Positions 1-10,093 are shown, counted from the stretch's first letter. The stretch is 64,000 nucleotides of DNA from Agrobacterium rubi TR3 = NBRC 13261 (GCF_000739935.1 NZ_BBJU01000030.1:1-64000), one strand, 5' to 3'. A program made the numbers and translations. Notes: generated by a model not told the origin, from the sequence alone.

Positions 1-9
1 CAAGTTGAG
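1..9 (-). rRNA. rrs: 5' tip of a 16S rRNA gene, truncated by the window edge
   Basis: Read on the minus strand, the first nine bases give CTCAACTTG, the start of alphaproteobacterial 16S rRNA, which continues GAGAGTTTGATCCTGGCTC outside the window. The call rests mainly on the leader next to it, which carries rRNA-type promoter and antitermination-like elements. The rRNA body is not visible, so this is a boundary inference. Confidence 0.65.
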
Positions 10-393
10 AATTCAATCATTGACTTAAATCACGTTATTCTGAATCGACGAGAACTTCACACCAATCCTTAAAACCAACCAAACGCTTCACAGCGCTCAA
101 TCAATCCAGCAATCCGAAGATCGCCAAAAGGACCAGGTGTATTCTCATTAAAACGTGACCGTCAAAGTCTCTTTCAAAGAACAGGCATCTCTACCCGTCC
201 CGCAAGCCTCGCCGCCCACGTTTCTCTTTCTTCCATATTCAATTGTCAAAAAACAGACACACATCAGTGTCAAAAAAACCTAACCAAAACCAACCAAGGC
301 CCTGATCCAAAAGACAAAACTCGTAAGCCTAATCTTCAGTTTTCTCAAGAACGAAGGACATCGTCGCTAGCAGCGCCGCCGCCCTCGTCAGTG
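10..393 (-). other. Ribosomal RNA operon leader (pre-16S)
   Basis: This stretch has no credible protein gene. On the minus strand it reads as an rRNA leader: a boxA-like TGTTCTTTGA (positions 183-174), TTGACAATTG followed by an AAGAAAGAGAAACGTGGGCGG-like block (about 249-213), and TTTGACGGTCACG. These blocks resemble those preceding 16S rRNA in rhizobia. The transcript would run about 380 nt from the promoter at 400-429 to the 16S start. The 88-codon frame on the minus strand at 388-654 overlaps the promoter and looks accidental. Confidence 0.7.
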
Positions 394-399
394 AGCGGA

Positions 400-429
400 C
401 TTATAGAGGAACACCCCGAAACAAGTCAA
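400..429 (-). promoter_or_regulatory. Strong sigma-70-type promoter of the rRNA operon
   Basis: On the minus strand a -35 box TTGACT (429-424) is followed after 18 bases by a -10 box TATAAG (405-400), with CCGC directly downstream. This matches the usual rhizobial rrn promoter layout. The AT-rich region upstream (about 430-500) could serve as an UP element. The nearest gene on the other side is a GntR regulator transcribed away from it. Confidence 0.7.
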
Positions 430-682
430 CAGCCACCAAACAAGAAAAATCAGAAAATATCTAACTGTATGTTTTAATAAAGCTATTTTCCCTTTCTGCC
501 AAAAACACCCCTTCGACTGCACAAGTTCCCCCCAAATCGCTAAAACGCAAGATGCCCACACCTTTGCTGGAGAGGTGGGGGTAGAGGTTGCTTCTGATAT
601 TAACGCTGCTGGTTCAAATAGCCCTCCTCCCGTCTGATCAAGGACCGTCCTCAAATCTCCATGTTTCTTCCATTGAGGATCG

Positions 683-717
683 ACACCAATCTGAAATCTG
701 ATATATCAGATTGGTGT
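683..717. promoter_or_regulatory. Nested palindromic operator upstream of the GntR gene
   Basis: ACACCAATCTGA (683-694) and TCAGATTGGTGT (706-717) form a perfect 12-bp inverted repeat. Between and overlapping them is a perfect 18-bp palindrome, AATCTGATATATCAGATT (695-712). It lies 47 bases before the first in-frame ATG of the GntR-family gene. FCD-type GntR regulators typically bind short palindromes of this kind in their own promoters, so autoregulation is the likely role; the binding itself is inferred. Confidence 0.65.
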
Positions 718-763
718 TGCTGGCAGCGTATGTGGTATCGTGCAGGACAATAAAGGCTTGGCC

Positions 764-1457
764 ATGGAGGCAAACAGGATATCGCGGATCGATCCGCAAT
801 TACTGACGAGTTTGCGTGACCATGTGCATCGCAACTTGAGAACAGCGATCCTGTCTAGGAGCTTTGCGCCGGATGAGCGGTTGAACGAGCGCCAGCTTGC
901 GCAACAGCTCGGCGTGAGCACGACACCGATCAAAGAAGCCCTGCGGCAACTGGAAGCGGAAGGCCTGGTCGAGACGCTGTCACGGCGTGGCGTGATCATT
1001 CGTTTCAACGTCGATTGGGCCGAGGAAAACGATTTTGGCGCGTGCTGCGCTGGAATCAATGATCGCGCATCTCGCGGCCAAACGATTAGTGCCAGAGGCA
1101 CGAGATGCGCTGGAGCGAACCATCGAGAAAATGCAGAGCGCGACGGCCGAAGGTGGTGTCGATGAGCTCATTGCCCTTAATGAGACATTTCACGACCAAA
1201 TCCACGTCGCTTCGCAATGCCGGTACCTTGCCAAAATGATCGAGCGGCAGCGTTTCTATGATGCGAGTATTCGGCGCGTCATTCATCTGGACCCCAGCGA
1301 GTGCACCAAGGCGCTGGAAGAACATACACATATCGCACAAGCCATTATCGCCGGGGAAAGCGACTGTGCGGAAAGAGCTATGCGCGACCACGTTATGCGT
1401 TCGGGTGCGACATATTTGAAGATGATTTTTGATAAAACGGGAGGAGATCAGACGTGA
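764..1457 (+). pseudogene. GntR/FCD-family regulator, frameshifted
   Basis: The first part encodes a winged helix-turn-helix of the GntR family (LNERQLAQQLGVSTTPIKEA). The reading frame is then lost near residue 87 and the FCD ligand-binding domain (MIAHLAAKR, HDQIHVASQCR, THIAQAIIAGE) continues in another frame. Removing one A from the AAAA run at 1026-1029 restores a continuous protein of about 231 residues, a normal FCD length. An alternative GTG start lies at 740. The gene would have controlled the aldolase whose start overlaps its stop by four bases. It is either a recent pseudogene or a base-calling error in a homopolymer. Confidence 0.75.
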
Positions 1458-2377
1458 ACGAAGCAATGGAAAAAGTTCGCACCGCATTGAAGGGCATATC
1501 CGGTGTTCCGGTGACGCCCTATGGTGCCGACGGGAACATCGATACCGACAAACTCTCCGCACTCATCACAAAAATGGCCGATGCCGGCGTGCACAATCTG
1601 ATGGTGGCGGGAAACACAGGTGAGTTCTTTACATTGACGCTGGATGAGGTTCGGGTGGTCCACCGCACAGCGATAAAGGCGGCGAACGGTAAATCTCTCG
1701 TCAGTGCGGCTGTCGGCCGTTCCCTGACCGAGGCCAAAGCACTTGCGCGCGATGCCATTTCCGAAGGCGCCGACGCCATTATGGGACATCACCCGATGGA
1801 CCCGTTTGCAGGGCCGAGCTATCAGGCGAAATACTTCCTTGAACTGGCCGAGGCGTCGACCGTGCCCGTTATCGCCTATGTGCGTAGCGACAGTTTCTCC
1901 GTCCAGGACTTTCGCACGTTGGCGCTGCATCCCAATATCGCCGGCATCAAATTCGCCTCCGGCAATCTGATGCTGTTGGCCGAAGTCATCAGAGCGACAA
2001 AGGATGCACCCGCCATCTGGGTTTGCGGACTGGCAGAAGGCTGGGCACCGGCCTTTTATGCGATGGGCGCGCGTGGTTTCACCTCTGGTCTCGTCAATGT
2101 CTTTCCAGAGCGTTCGCACGCCATTCACCGGGCTTTGGAAATGGGCGATTACGAGACCGCACGCGGGCTGATCGATGGTATTGCCAGTTTCGAAGCCATG
2201 CGGACGAAGTATCACAATGGTGCCAATGTCACCGTCGTCAAGGAAGCGATCGGGATGTTGGGGACCGATGTGGGGCCTGTTCGCACCCCTGGCGTCGAGA
2301 CGTTGAACGAGGCCGAGCGTTCAGAACTTCGACACATTGTCGAGCGTGTGAAGCGTGAGATTGCATCAATCGCTTGA
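1454..2377 (+). CDS. Dihydrodipicolinate synthase/KDG-aldolase family protein
   Basis: A 307-residue class I aldolase of the DapA/NanA superfamily. Visible marks are the pyruvate-binding loop GNTGEF (53-58), a tyrosine at position 142 (AYVR) and the Schiff-base lysine at 166 in AGIKFASGN. In this family such proteins cleave or dehydrate 2-keto-3-deoxy sugar acids. Here the neighbouring enolase-superfamily dehydratase would supply a 2-keto-3-deoxy acid, so a catabolic role is more likely than lysine synthesis. The GTG start overlaps the stop of the GntR gene (GTGA), suggesting translational coupling. The exact substrate cannot be read from the sequence. Confidence 0.85.
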   Translation: MNEAMEKVRTALKGISGVPVTPYGADGNIDTDKLSALITKMADAGVHNLMVAGNTGEFFTLTLDEVRVVHRTAIKAANGKSLVSAAVGRSLTEAKALARDAISEGADAIMGHHPMDPFAGPSYQAKYFLELAEASTVPVIAYVRSDSFSVQDFRTLALHPNIAGIKFASGNLMLLAEVIRATKDAPAIWVCGLAEGWAPAFYAMGARGFTSGLVNVFPERSHAIHRALEMGDYETARGLIDGIASFEAMRTKYHNGANVTVVKEAIGMLGTDVGPVRTPGVETLNEAERSELRHIVERVKREIASIA

Positions 2378-2413
2378 GGCCGCCTGGATCACCTGTTGCC
2401 TTTGAGGTTTACA

Positions 2414-4060
2414 ATGGACAATGACCCGGACCTTGAGGCCGAGCGTGAAAAGCGGCTTCAGGTTTTGACATGGGAGCGCCGACACGATGACATCAATGCC
2501 CCGGCGCAGGTGGCGTTCAAGAAACGTCTGACCGACATCGCCGGTGCTGATCTTGCTGACACCGCTTATATCGCCCGAGAGGCGCATGTGTTTGCCGCGC
2601 AATTGAGGCTCGGGGAGAACTCATGGATTGCGGGTCATGCCATCGTGCGCGGCGATGTGGAGTTTGGTGCCAATTGCACGGTCAATCCTTATGCCTGCAT
2701 TTCCGGTAAGGTGCGATGCGGCAATGGTGTCCGCATTGCGTCTCTCGTCTCGATCGTCGGCTTCAACCACGGGTTCGATGATCCCGACGTGCCGATCTAC
2801 CAGCAAAAGCACGAGACGTTAGGAATTACCATTGGCGACGATGTCTGGATCGGTGCCAATGCCGTGGTGCTGGATGGTGTGACCATCGGCAAAGGCGCGG
2901 TCATCGCCGCCGGTTCGGTTGTCGTGAAAGACATCCCGGACATGGCGATTGCCGCAGGCGTGCCTGCCAAGGTCATTCGCAAGCGTGGCGAAAAGGCTGC
3001 CACCGTCAAATCGCGTCGGGGCGAGGTATCGCAGTCATTGCAGCGGATCGGTAAGGTTGGGTCCGCGCAGTGGCGCGGCATTCTTGAGCGCGCGAAACGC
3101 GATGGCCGCTACGTCTCGGCTGGGGCCGATGGTGTGCCACAGACCAGCCTCAGACATGAATGTGACGCCATCGAAATCGCGGCCGGTTTTGGCGAGGTAC
3201 CGGCGGGAGAAGAGGCAGCAGGTATCGCCACGCGTCTGCGCGCATTTCAGGACCCGGCCAGCGCGTTCTTTCCCGATCCATTTTTGCCGCCCCTGCCCGG
3301 CACCGATATTCGCGAGGATTATCCCGCTCTCTATAACGTGCTGGCAATTGGCTACGCGTTGGAAATCCTGGGGTCTCATCCACAACACCCGATATCGGGC
3401 GCGCAGATGGACACGCCATCTCTTTGCGCGTGGCTCGATCGCCTGCCCTGGAGCACCCGCGCGTGGCGGTGCGGAGACCGGATCGATGCCATCGGCACGG
3501 CGCTTTACTTCAACGCCCGCTACTTTGGCGCGGGTTCGGGACGGGAGGCCCTGTTTGGATGGCTGACGATGCATGCCGACCGCACCACCGGGCTCTGGGG
3601 TAAACCGACAGCGCAGGATGGTCTGCTGCAACCCGTCAACGGTTTTTACCGCCTGACACGCGGGACCTATGCCCAGTTCGGCCTGCCGGTCCCCTTCCCG
3701 GACGCTGCCATCAACTCCGTCATCACTCACTATCGAAACTATGCTGGTTTTTCGGGTGAGACCTATACGGCCTGCAATCTGCTCGACACGGTCCATCCGC
3801 TCTGGTTGTGCCTGAAGCAAACAGATGCGAGGCGCAAAGAGGCGGAAATAATGGCCGAAACCATTATCTTGCAATGCGCTGACCAGTGGCAGGAGAATGA
3901 AGGCTTTGCCTTTGCCGCAGGTCAACAACCAAGCCTGCAAGGCACGGAGATGTGGCTGTCGACCCTGCACATTGCGGCAGATTTGCTGGGATTTGCCGAC
4001 GAATTTGCTTTCGTGCCCAAAGGCATCCACCGGACGCAGGCTGTCGGCATGGGATTGTGA
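2414..4060 (+). CDS. Hexapeptide acyltransferase fused to an alpha-toroid-like domain
   Basis: A 548-residue two-part protein. Residues about 50-200 form a left-handed beta-helix of hexapeptide repeats ([39 protein letters not shown]) ending in [11 protein letters not shown], as in maltose/galactoside O-acetyltransferases; the His in GFNHGFDDP is the likely catalytic base. The remaining 330 residues are rich in Trp, Leu and Ala helices ([31 protein letters not shown]) and resemble an alpha/alpha toroid. ATG 2414 has GAGG six bases upstream; a TTG at 2396 is less likely. It sits in the sugar-acid locus, so an acylated or deacylated carbohydrate substrate is possible. The function of the second domain is unknown. 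Confidence 0.7.
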   Translation: MDNDPDLEAEREKRLQVLTWERRHDDINAPAQVAFKKRLTDIAGADLADTAYIAREAHVFAAQLRLGENSWIAGHAIVRGDVEFGANCTVNPYACISGKVRCGNGVRIASLVSIVGFNHGFDDPDVPIYQQKHETLGITIGDDVWIGANAVVLDGVTIGKGAVIAAGSVVVKDIPDMAIAAGVPAKVIRKRGEKAATVKSRRGEVSQSLQRIGKVGSAQWRGILERAKRDGRYVSAGADGVPQTSLRHECDAIEIAAGFGEVPAGEEAAGIATRLRAFQDPASAFFPDPFLPPLPGTDIREDYPALYNVLAIGYALEILGSHPQHPISGAQMDTPSLCAWLDRLPWSTRAWRCGDRIDAIGTALYFNARYFGAGSGREALFGWLTMHADRTTGLWGKPTAQDGLLQPVNGFYRLTRGTYAQFGLPVPFPDAAINSVITHYRNYAGFSGETYTACNLLDTVHPLWLCLKQTDARRKEAEIMAETIILQCADQWQENEGFAFAAGQQPSLQGTEMWLSTLHIAADLLGFADEFAFVPKGIHRTQAVGMGL

Positions 4061-4069
4061 CGTGAGGTC

Positions 4070-4933
4070 TTAATCAGAAGAATTGTGAATGTGCAGGCAT
4101 ATTGTGCCGGTCAGGCTGTCTCCCGGTGACAGGATCGTGAGCCCCCAATCGGCCCGATGCTGTTCCGGCTGGTGCAGAGCACCGGCTGCCATGGAAACCG
4201 GCTCGAGGCAGACATAGTTTTCCGTGCGGTGCGCAGCCAGATGGTGGAAGACCGGATCTGCCTCTAAGACCAGATGGAAGCCTCCGTCCAAGCGAATCCC
4301 TGCCTTGGACCAGTTCGCCAGATGCTGGGTATAGCCTGCCGCGGCGGGGAGCGTCGACGCTGCGCGGGCGCAAGGCGGACTGCCGGTGGGGACGTCATGC
4401 GCATCCAGCGGATAGGCAAGAGACGCATCTGTCCAAACATCGTCCTCCAGCCCGACGGCGAAATAGGGATGCCAGCCGATACCAACGGGTGCCGGAACGG
4501 CTGCGCGGTTCGTGATGGTGAGCTTCACTGAAAGCTCCTGCCCGTTTAATGAGAATGACTGTTGGGCTTCGAAAGCAAACGGCCATTCGGCATCGGCTGC
4601 ATATTCGAGAGACAGCGTGGCCTGATTGGCTTTGTGGCTTGCAATGCGCCATGGGCGACGATGCGCGGGGCCGTGCATGGCATCAGGACCGAGTGCTGGG
4701 TGCGGCATCACATGATACTCAACGCCGGCATGGTCGAAAGATGCACGGTAGAGCCTGTTATGGTAAGGAAAGAGCGGATAAGCCCCGGCCTTCGGCCAGT
4801 CCAATGGCTCGAACACCTCTGCTGTAGTCGGCACAAGCAGATCGCCAACATCCGCATGAGCGAGATGCATCATGCGTCCACCCCATTCAGGGCAGATGCG
4901 GGCCGAGAACGGCCCGCTGGCGATCGAAATCAC
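4070..4933 (-). CDS. Aldose 1-epimerase family protein
   Basis: About 287 residues with the galactose-mutarotase-like fold: SGPFSARICPEWGGRMMHL near the N-terminus, FPYHNRLYRA, and a central GIGWHPYFAV containing the conserved His. Such enzymes interconvert alpha and beta anomers or act on related sugar hydroxyls. The start is a GTG one base after the stop of the upstream dehydratase gene (TAATGTG), so translation is probably coupled. The ATG in that junction runs straight into TGA and cannot be used. It is the last gene of the minus-strand transport/catabolic run and convergent with the acyltransferase fusion. Confidence 0.8.
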   Translation of the reverse strand: MISIASGPFSARICPEWGGRMMHLAHADVGDLLVPTTAEVFEPLDWPKAGAYPLFPYHNRLYRASFDHAGVEYHVMPHPALGPDAMHGPAHRRPWRIASHKANQATLSLEYAADAEWPFAFEAQQSFSLNGQELSVKLTITNRAAVPAPVGIGWHPYFAVGLEDDVWTDASLAYPLDAHDVPTGSPPCARAASTLPAAAGYTQHLANWSKAGIRLDGGFHLVLEADPVFHHLAAHRTENYVCLEPVSMAAGALHQPEQHRADWGLTILSPGDSLTGTICLHIHNSSD

Positions 4934-4934
4934 A

Positions 4935-6122
4935 TTAGGCGAAGGCATAGGAACCGTCTGGCCGTTTCGGGACGCGGCGCTGCCAGTGGACGTAACCATC
5001 CTCTTGCATCGCCTTCTCATCCATCTCGACACCCCAGCCGGGGCGGTCTGGCCGCAATTCGAGGTAACCGTCCTTGGGCAGATAGGGATCGACGACGTAA
5101 CGGGTCTCGTCCTCGCGTTTTTCCAGATCCGTGCCACCATAGACATAGCATTGGCCCTTGGGCAGGCGGTATTCCAGAATGCGGAAATTCTGCTGGGCGG
5201 CAGAGAAATGGACGTTGGCGGCAGTGGCGAGCGGCCCCATGGGATTGTGCGGCGCGATGCTGACGAAATGTGCTTCCGCCAGCGTTGCGATGCGGCGCAT
5301 TTCCGATATGCCGCCGACGACGCAAATATCCGGCTGAATGATATCGGCACCCTTGACCTGCAAGAGCCGCAGAAATTCATTGCGGTTATACAGGCTTTCG
5401 CCGGTGGCCAGCGTGCAGTTCAGCCCCTGCTTCAAGTCGCCCCACATCTCGATATTCTCAGGACGCAAGGGCTCTTCGAAAAACAGCGGATCATATGGCG
5501 CCAGCGCATTACCAAGCTGACGGGCCGCGGCGGGTTCAAAAATCTTGGCGTGGGCATCGAAGGCGATATCGTAATCCGAGCGCACGGTTTCGCGAAGCGA
5601 CCGGAAATAGTCTGCCGAACTTTTGACGACCTCGCCCCAGCGATGGGCGTGGATATCGAGACGCCATGGGCTGAGCTTGAAGGCGGTGAAGCCCCACTCT
5701 TCGTTCAGACGGTCGAACTCCTCCTTCGCCGCCGGTGCATCCGGGGCGGTGTAGACACCGGCATAGACCTTGATGCGGTCACGAACTTCCCCGCCAAGCA
5801 ACTTGTAGACCGGCACGCCAGCGGCCTTGGCGGCTAGATCCCACAGGCAATGGTCGAGCGCCGAAATGGCGGAAAGCCCCAGTGCGCCCGGAGGAAAACG
5901 GTTCTGCTGAAGCATGAGGTTATAGAGATATTCCACCCGCGTCGGGTCTTCGCCCGCAAGGAAGTTGTAGAGGTAATCGAGGATCGGCGGCAAAGCGAGA
6001 TCGGGGCCGTGATTGTAGCATTCGCCCCAGCCGGTCAGCCCGTCATCGGTATCCAGCGCCACGACAACCCGCGGACGGTCCTTGTCGCGGGTAACGAATA
6101 CCCGCATGCGATCGATTTTCAT
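4935..6122 (-). CDS. Enolase-superfamily sugar-acid dehydratase (galactonate-dehydratase-like)
   Basis: A 395-residue mandelate racemase/muconate lactonizing enzyme family protein. Metal ligands and catalytic residues can be placed: Lys149 in FKLSP, Asp189-x-His191 in FDAHAK, Glu216 in FFEEP, Glu242 in TGES, His292 in APHNP and Glu317 in ILEY. The D-x-H pair and the APHNPMGP segment match the D-galactonate/gluconate dehydratase subgroup, which dehydrates aldonic acids to 2-keto-3-deoxy acids. The DapA-family aldolase nearby is a natural next enzyme and the SMP-30 lactonase a natural previous one. Substrate stereochemistry is not predictable from sequence alone. Confidence 0.85.
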   Translation of the reverse strand: MKIDRMRVFVTRDKDRPRVVVALDTDDGLTGWGECYNHGPDLALPPILDYLYNFLAGEDPTRVEYLYNLMLQQNRFPPGALGLSAISALDHCLWDLAAKAAGVPVYKLLGGEVRDRIKVYAGVYTAPDAPAAKEEFDRLNEEWGFTAFKLSPWRLDIHAHRWGEVVKSSADYFRSLRETVRSDYDIAFDAHAKIFEPAAARQLGNALAPYDPLFFEEPLRPENIEMWGDLKQGLNCTLATGESLYNRNEFLRLLQVKGADIIQPDICVVGGISEMRRIATLAEAHFVSIAPHNPMGPLATAANVHFSAAQQNFRILEYRLPKGQCYVYGGTDLEKREDETRYVVDPYLPKDGYLELRPDRPGWGVEMDEKAMQEDGYVHWQRRVPKRPDGSYAFA

Positions 6123-6160
6123 GCTCTTGTCTTCCTCATGAATTTCAGCCGGCGCACCGT

Positions 6161-7888
6161 TTATCCGGCTTTGCTTTCTGTCGTGATGGCAGGTGCGACG
6201 TAACGGAAACGGCGGGTGCGATCCCGGTCACGCGGATCGGGTCGTGGAATGGCGGAGAGAAGCGCCTGCGTGTAGGGATGATCCGGCGCGTTGCAGACCT
6301 TCTCCGCATCACCTACCTCCACCAGCTTGCCGCGATACATGACGCCGACGCGGTCACACATATATCTGATGACGCCGATATCGTGGGAAATGAAGATGTA
6401 GGCGAGACCAAGTTCGTCCTGAAGTCGCATCAGCAAATCCAGAACTTGGAAGCGAACGGAGACGTCAAGCGCTGAGGTCGCCTCATCGGCAACGATGATG
6501 CGCGGTCGAAGCGTGATGGCGCGGGCGATGCCGATGCGCTGGCGCTGGCCGCCAGAAAAGGCGTGCGGGTAGCGTTCACGCCCGGCAGGGTCTAGCCCGA
6601 CCTGATCCATCAGCGCGCAAACGCGCTCGTCCAGTTCCTTGCCCTTGGCGATGCCATTGACAAGAAGCGGTTCACCGATGACCTGCGCCACCGTCATGCG
6701 CGGGTTGAGCGAACCGAACGGGTCCTGAAACACCATGCGCAATTCGCGCCGGGCGGTTTTGAGTTCAGCGCCTTCGATCTTGGCCAGATCGACAACCGTA
6801 CCATCCACCTTACGATAGAGCATCTCGCCGCCAGTCGGGTCATAGAGACGCATGATGGAGCGGCCCATGGTGGTCTTGCCGGAACCGCTTTCCCCGACGA
6901 TGCCGAGTGTTTCGCCGGGTAAAAGCTTGATGGACACACCGTCCAGCGCCTTCATATCGCCGAAGTGCATGGAGAGATCCTTGACCTCGAGAATGGGTGC
7001 GGCTGTCAGATCGAGCGGCGGCCGGGCGAGCCGTATTTCGGCTTTCTGCTCCAGCTTTAAAACGGAGCCGATCAGCATGCGGGTGTAAGGGTCCTGCGGG
7101 CTGTGGAAGATTTGCTCGACTGTGCCATATTCCTTGGCAACGCCGTGGTGCATGACAAGCACGTCATCGGCAATCTGCGCCACCACACCCATGTCATGGG
7201 TGATGAACAACACGGCCATGCCTTGCGCCTTTTGCAGACGGGCGATGAGATCGAGGATTTCTGCCTGTGTGGTGACGTCGAGTGCTGTCGTCGGCTCATC
7301 CGCGATCAGCAATTGCGGTTTGCAGGCAAGCGCCATGGCAATCATGGCGCGCTGGCGCATGCCGCCCGAATATTGAAAGGCATATTTGTCCAGCGCCGTT
7401 TCCGGATTGGGAATCTCGACCTGCCGCAGCAGTTCGATAGCTTCCGCGCGCGCCTGTGCCTTGCTCATCTTCAAATGCAGTCGCAGCACTTCGGTGATCT
7501 GATCGCCAACTGTGTGAACCGGCGACAGCGACGACATCGGCTCTTGAAAGATCATCGCAATGTCCGCACCGCGCACCGAGCGAATGGCGCGGCTACGCGG
7601 GTCGAGCTTCGCCAGATCCAGCGTCGTGCCGTTGGCGCGGTTGAGGATAATGGCGCCGGACGCGATATGGCCGGGGCTGTCGATGATTTGCAGGATGGAT
7701 CGGGCGGTGACGGATTTGCCGGAACCGCTTTCGCCCACAACACACAATGTCTTGCCGGGTTCTATGGAAAACGAGAGATCGTTGACGGCGCGGAAGACAC
7801 CATTGCGCACCGGAAACTCGGTGACCAGATTGCGGACTTCCAAAAGCGGCTTGGCATTGGCAGGCTTGATTGCGTGGATATCGCTCAT
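6161..7888 (-). CDS. ABC transporter ATPase with two nucleotide-binding domains (oligopeptide/glycoside type)
   Basis: About 575 residues with two complete ATPase halves, each with Walker A ([10 protein letters not shown] and [11 protein letters not shown]), a signature ([12 protein letters not shown] and [12 protein letters not shown]) and Walker B ([12 protein letters not shown] and [12 protein letters not shown]). Fused DppD-DppF-like proteins of this kind power family-5 importers. The ATG at 7888 follows GAGG at a good distance and is preferred to the GTG at 7900 that overlaps the stop of the upstream permease. It would energise the two permeases and the binding protein encoded just upstream. 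Confidence 0.9.
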   Translation of the reverse strand: MSDIHAIKPANAKPLLEVRNLVTEFPVRNGVFRAVNDLSFSIEPGKTLCVVGESGSGKSVTARSILQIIDSPGHIASGAIILNRANGTTLDLAKLDPRSRAIRSVRGADIAMIFQEPMSSLSPVHTVGDQITEVLRLHLKMSKAQARAEAIELLRQVEIPNPETALDKYAFQYSGGMRQRAMIAMALACKPQLLIADEPTTALDVTTQAEILDLIARLQKAQGMAVLFITHDMGVVAQIADDVLVMHHGVAKEYGTVEQIFHSPQDPYTRMLIGSVLKLEQKAEIRLARPPLDLTAAPILEVKDLSMHFGDMKALDGVSIKLLPGETLGIVGESGSGKTTMGRSIMRLYDPTGGEMLYRKVDGTVVDLAKIEGAELKTARRELRMVFQDPFGSLNPRMTVAQVIGEPLLVNGIAKGKELDERVCALMDQVGLDPAGRERYPHAFSGGQRQRIGIARAITLRPRIIVADEATSALDVSVRFQVLDLLMRLQDELGLAYIFISHDIGVIRYMCDRVGVMYRGKLVEVGDAEKVCNAPDHPYTQALLSAIPRPDPRDRDRTRRFRYVAPAITTESKAG

Positions 7889-7896
7889 CTGTGGCC

Positions 7897-9021
7897 TCAC
7901 TTGTTGTAGGGGTCGGCTGCGTCGCGCAGACCGTCACCCAGCAGGTTGAGCGCCATGACGGCGACGACCACGGCAACACCGGGCAGGAACAGCCAAGGTG
8001 CAGTTGCGATGGAGCGAATATTCTGGGCTTCGCGTAGCAGCACGCCCCACGAAATCGTCGGAGGCTGAAGGCCGAGGCCAAGGAATGACAGCGACGTCTC
8101 CGCAAGGATCATTGCCGGGACGGCCAACGTGACCGAAGCGATGATATGGCTGGAGAAGCTGGGCAACATATGACGGAAAATGATGCGCCTTTCGGGCACG
8201 CCATCCAGCCGCGCGGCAGCCACGAACTCTTCCGTTCTAAGCGACAGGAAGCGACCACGCACAACGCGGGCAAGCTGTGCCCAACCGGTGAGCGACAGGA
8301 TGATGGTGATCATCATGTATTGCAGTGTCGCAGGCCAGCCCTGCGGCAGTGCCGCGGCCATGGCGAGCCAGATGGGGATGGTGGGCAGCGACAGCACGAA
8401 ATCGATCACGCGCTGCATGACGAAATCGATGCGTCCGCCATAGTACCCTGAGATACCGCCTAAAACGACGCCGAGCAGCAGCGAGAAAAACACGCCGACA
8501 AGACCGATGGAGAGCGAGATTTGCGACCCCTGCACAACGCGGCTGAAGACATCGCGCCCGAGACGATCCGCCCCGAACAAGAAGAGAGGACGTGTCTTAT
8601 CGGTGGAGGCCAGAAGATGGATGTCGGTGTTGAACAGGCCAAGGACCGAATATTCGTACCCACGACCGAAAAGCTGAATGGGGATTTTCTTGCCCGTATC
8701 TTCCACGAACACGGCGGCCAGCGTTTCGGGATCGCGCGTCAGCTTCAGCGGATAGTAGTGAAGACCGACGGAGAAGCCATCTGTCGTATCGATGAAATGA
8801 ACACGTTGCGGTGGATAGAAGGTGGCGCGCGCATTTTGCAATACCGGATCATTGATGGCAAAAAAGCCGGGCACCAGCGCCACGATATACATGGCAACGG
8901 TAATGAACAGCGCGACCATGGCCAGCCGGTGGCGTTTGAACGCCCACCAGATGAGCTGCCATTGCGAGGCGACGGCGGCGCGGTCTGGGCGGACAGCGGT
9001 GGTGATGGCAATGTCACTCAT
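7897..9021 (-). CDS. ABC transporter permease, DppC-like
   Basis: A 374-residue inner-membrane protein. It has an N-terminal membrane segment ([20 protein letters not shown]), a long loop, then five hydrophobic segments with the permease EAA-type loop [20 protein letters not shown]. This is the DppC/OppC architecture, longer than usual because of an inserted periplasmic loop of about 100 residues between the first two membrane segments. AGGAGGG lies five bases before the ATG. It pairs with the DppB-like permease encoded nine bases upstream. Confidence 0.9.
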   Translation of the reverse strand: MSDIAITTAVRPDRAAVASQWQLIWWAFKRHRLAMVALFITVAMYIVALVPGFFAINDPVLQNARATFYPPQRVHFIDTTDGFSVGLHYYPLKLTRDPETLAAVFVEDTGKKIPIQLFGRGYEYSVLGLFNTDIHLLASTDKTRPLFLFGADRLGRDVFSRVVQGSQISLSIGLVGVFFSLLLGVVLGGISGYYGGRIDFVMQRVIDFVLSLPTIPIWLAMAAALPQGWPATLQYMMITIILSLTGWAQLARVVRGRFLSLRTEEFVAAARLDGVPERRIIFRHMLPSFSSHIIASVTLAVPAMILAETSLSFLGLGLQPPTISWGVLLREAQNIRSIATAPWLFLPGVAVVVAVMALNLLGDGLRDAADPYNK

Positions 9022-9030
9022 GACGCCCTC

Positions 9031-10017
9031 CTATTCGAGACGGATTCGGGGATCGACCAGCGCCAGCAGGATATCGCTGATCAGCGATCCGATGAGGGTC
9101 AGCGCGCAGATCAGGAGCACGAAGGCCCCGGCGAGATACATGTCCTGCGCCATCAACGACTGCAAAAGCAGCGGTGCGGCAGTGGGCAGGTTGAGCACGA
9201 TGGCAACGACGACCGAGCCCGAAATGAGGTTCGGCAGCAGCCATGCAATGGTGGAAATGAAGGGGTTGAGCGCAATTCTCAAAGGATATTTCGTCAGCAG
9301 GCGAAACTCCGACAGGCCCTTGGCGCGCGCCGTGGTCACATAGGGTTTCGGCAACTCGTCCAGCATATTGGCGCGCATGACGCGGATGAGGCTGGCAGTA
9401 GAAGAAATGGCGAGAATGGCGACCGGCAGCCAGATATGCGCCATGAGATCCACCATCTTGGCGATGCTCCAGGACGCCGTTTCATATTCCGGCGAAAACA
9501 ACCCGCCGACATCCGCTCCAAACTCGACCGCCGCGATATACATCAGCACCAGCGCCAGCAGGAAAGACGGCACGGAAAGGCCGAAAAAGGAAAAGGCGGT
9601 AAAGAGATAATCGCCGATGGAATATTTGCGAACAGCAGAGAAAACGCCGATGGGAAGGGCTATGGCCCATGTCGCCAGAAGGCTTGCGACAGCCAGAACC
9701 AGCGTCAATGCCATGCGTTCCCAGATCAGACCCGACACCGGCTGCTGCCACTCGAACGATATGCCGAAATCACCACGGCTGACGATGCCCCATATCCATT
9801 TCAGATATTGCAGGATCATCGGGTCATCGAGCCCGAAACGCTCTCGCAACTGGGCCGCCGTGTTGTGATCGATGACCTCGTTGGAAGCGGCCAGGGTCGC
9901 GATATAAGTCGTCACATAGTCGCCGGGTGGCAACTGGATGAGCACGAAGGCCAGAAAACTGACGGCAAACAGGGACGGGATCATCCACAGCAGGCGTTTC
10001 ACGATAAAAATCAGCAT
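9031..10017 (-). CDS. ABC transporter permease, DppB-like
   Basis: A 328-residue membrane protein beginning MLIFIVKRLLWMIPSLFAVS, the typical DppB N-terminus, with the N-terminal Asp/Glu-rich loop and the cytoplasmic loop YVTTARAKGLSEFRLLTKYP that contacts the ATPase. Six membrane segments are apparent. It follows the binding-protein gene after a 113-base gap that contains a stable hairpin, and is followed closely by the DppC-like permease. Confidence 0.9.
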   Translation of the reverse strand: MLIFIVKRLLWMIPSLFAVSFLAFVLIQLPPGDYVTTYIATLAASNEVIDHNTAAQLRERFGLDDPMILQYLKWIWGIVSRGDFGISFEWQQPVSGLIWERMALTLVLAVASLLATWAIALPIGVFSAVRKYSIGDYLFTAFSFFGLSVPSFLLALVLMYIAAVEFGADVGGLFSPEYETASWSIAKMVDLMAHIWLPVAILAISSTASLIRVMRANMLDELPKPYVTTARAKGLSEFRLLTKYPLRIALNPFISTIAWLLPNLISGSVVVAIVLNLPTAAPLLLQSLMAQDMYLAGAFVLLICALTLIGSLISDILLALVDPRIRLE

Positions 10018-10093
10018 GTCGCTCTCGCAATCATTTCACCGCGCGCACCGACCATACGAGAAGACGGATGACGGGCGGTCGACACAATCTGAA

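Noticed and set aside
388-654. 88-codon open frame on the minus strand near the left edge
   Set aside because: It overlaps the rRNA promoter boxes, has no ribosome-binding site and no family resemblance.
8521-10071. 516-codon open frame antisense to the permease genes
   Set aside because: Its Gln/Arg/His-rich composition is typical of antisense frames of GC-rich genes, and both permeases on the other strand are certain.
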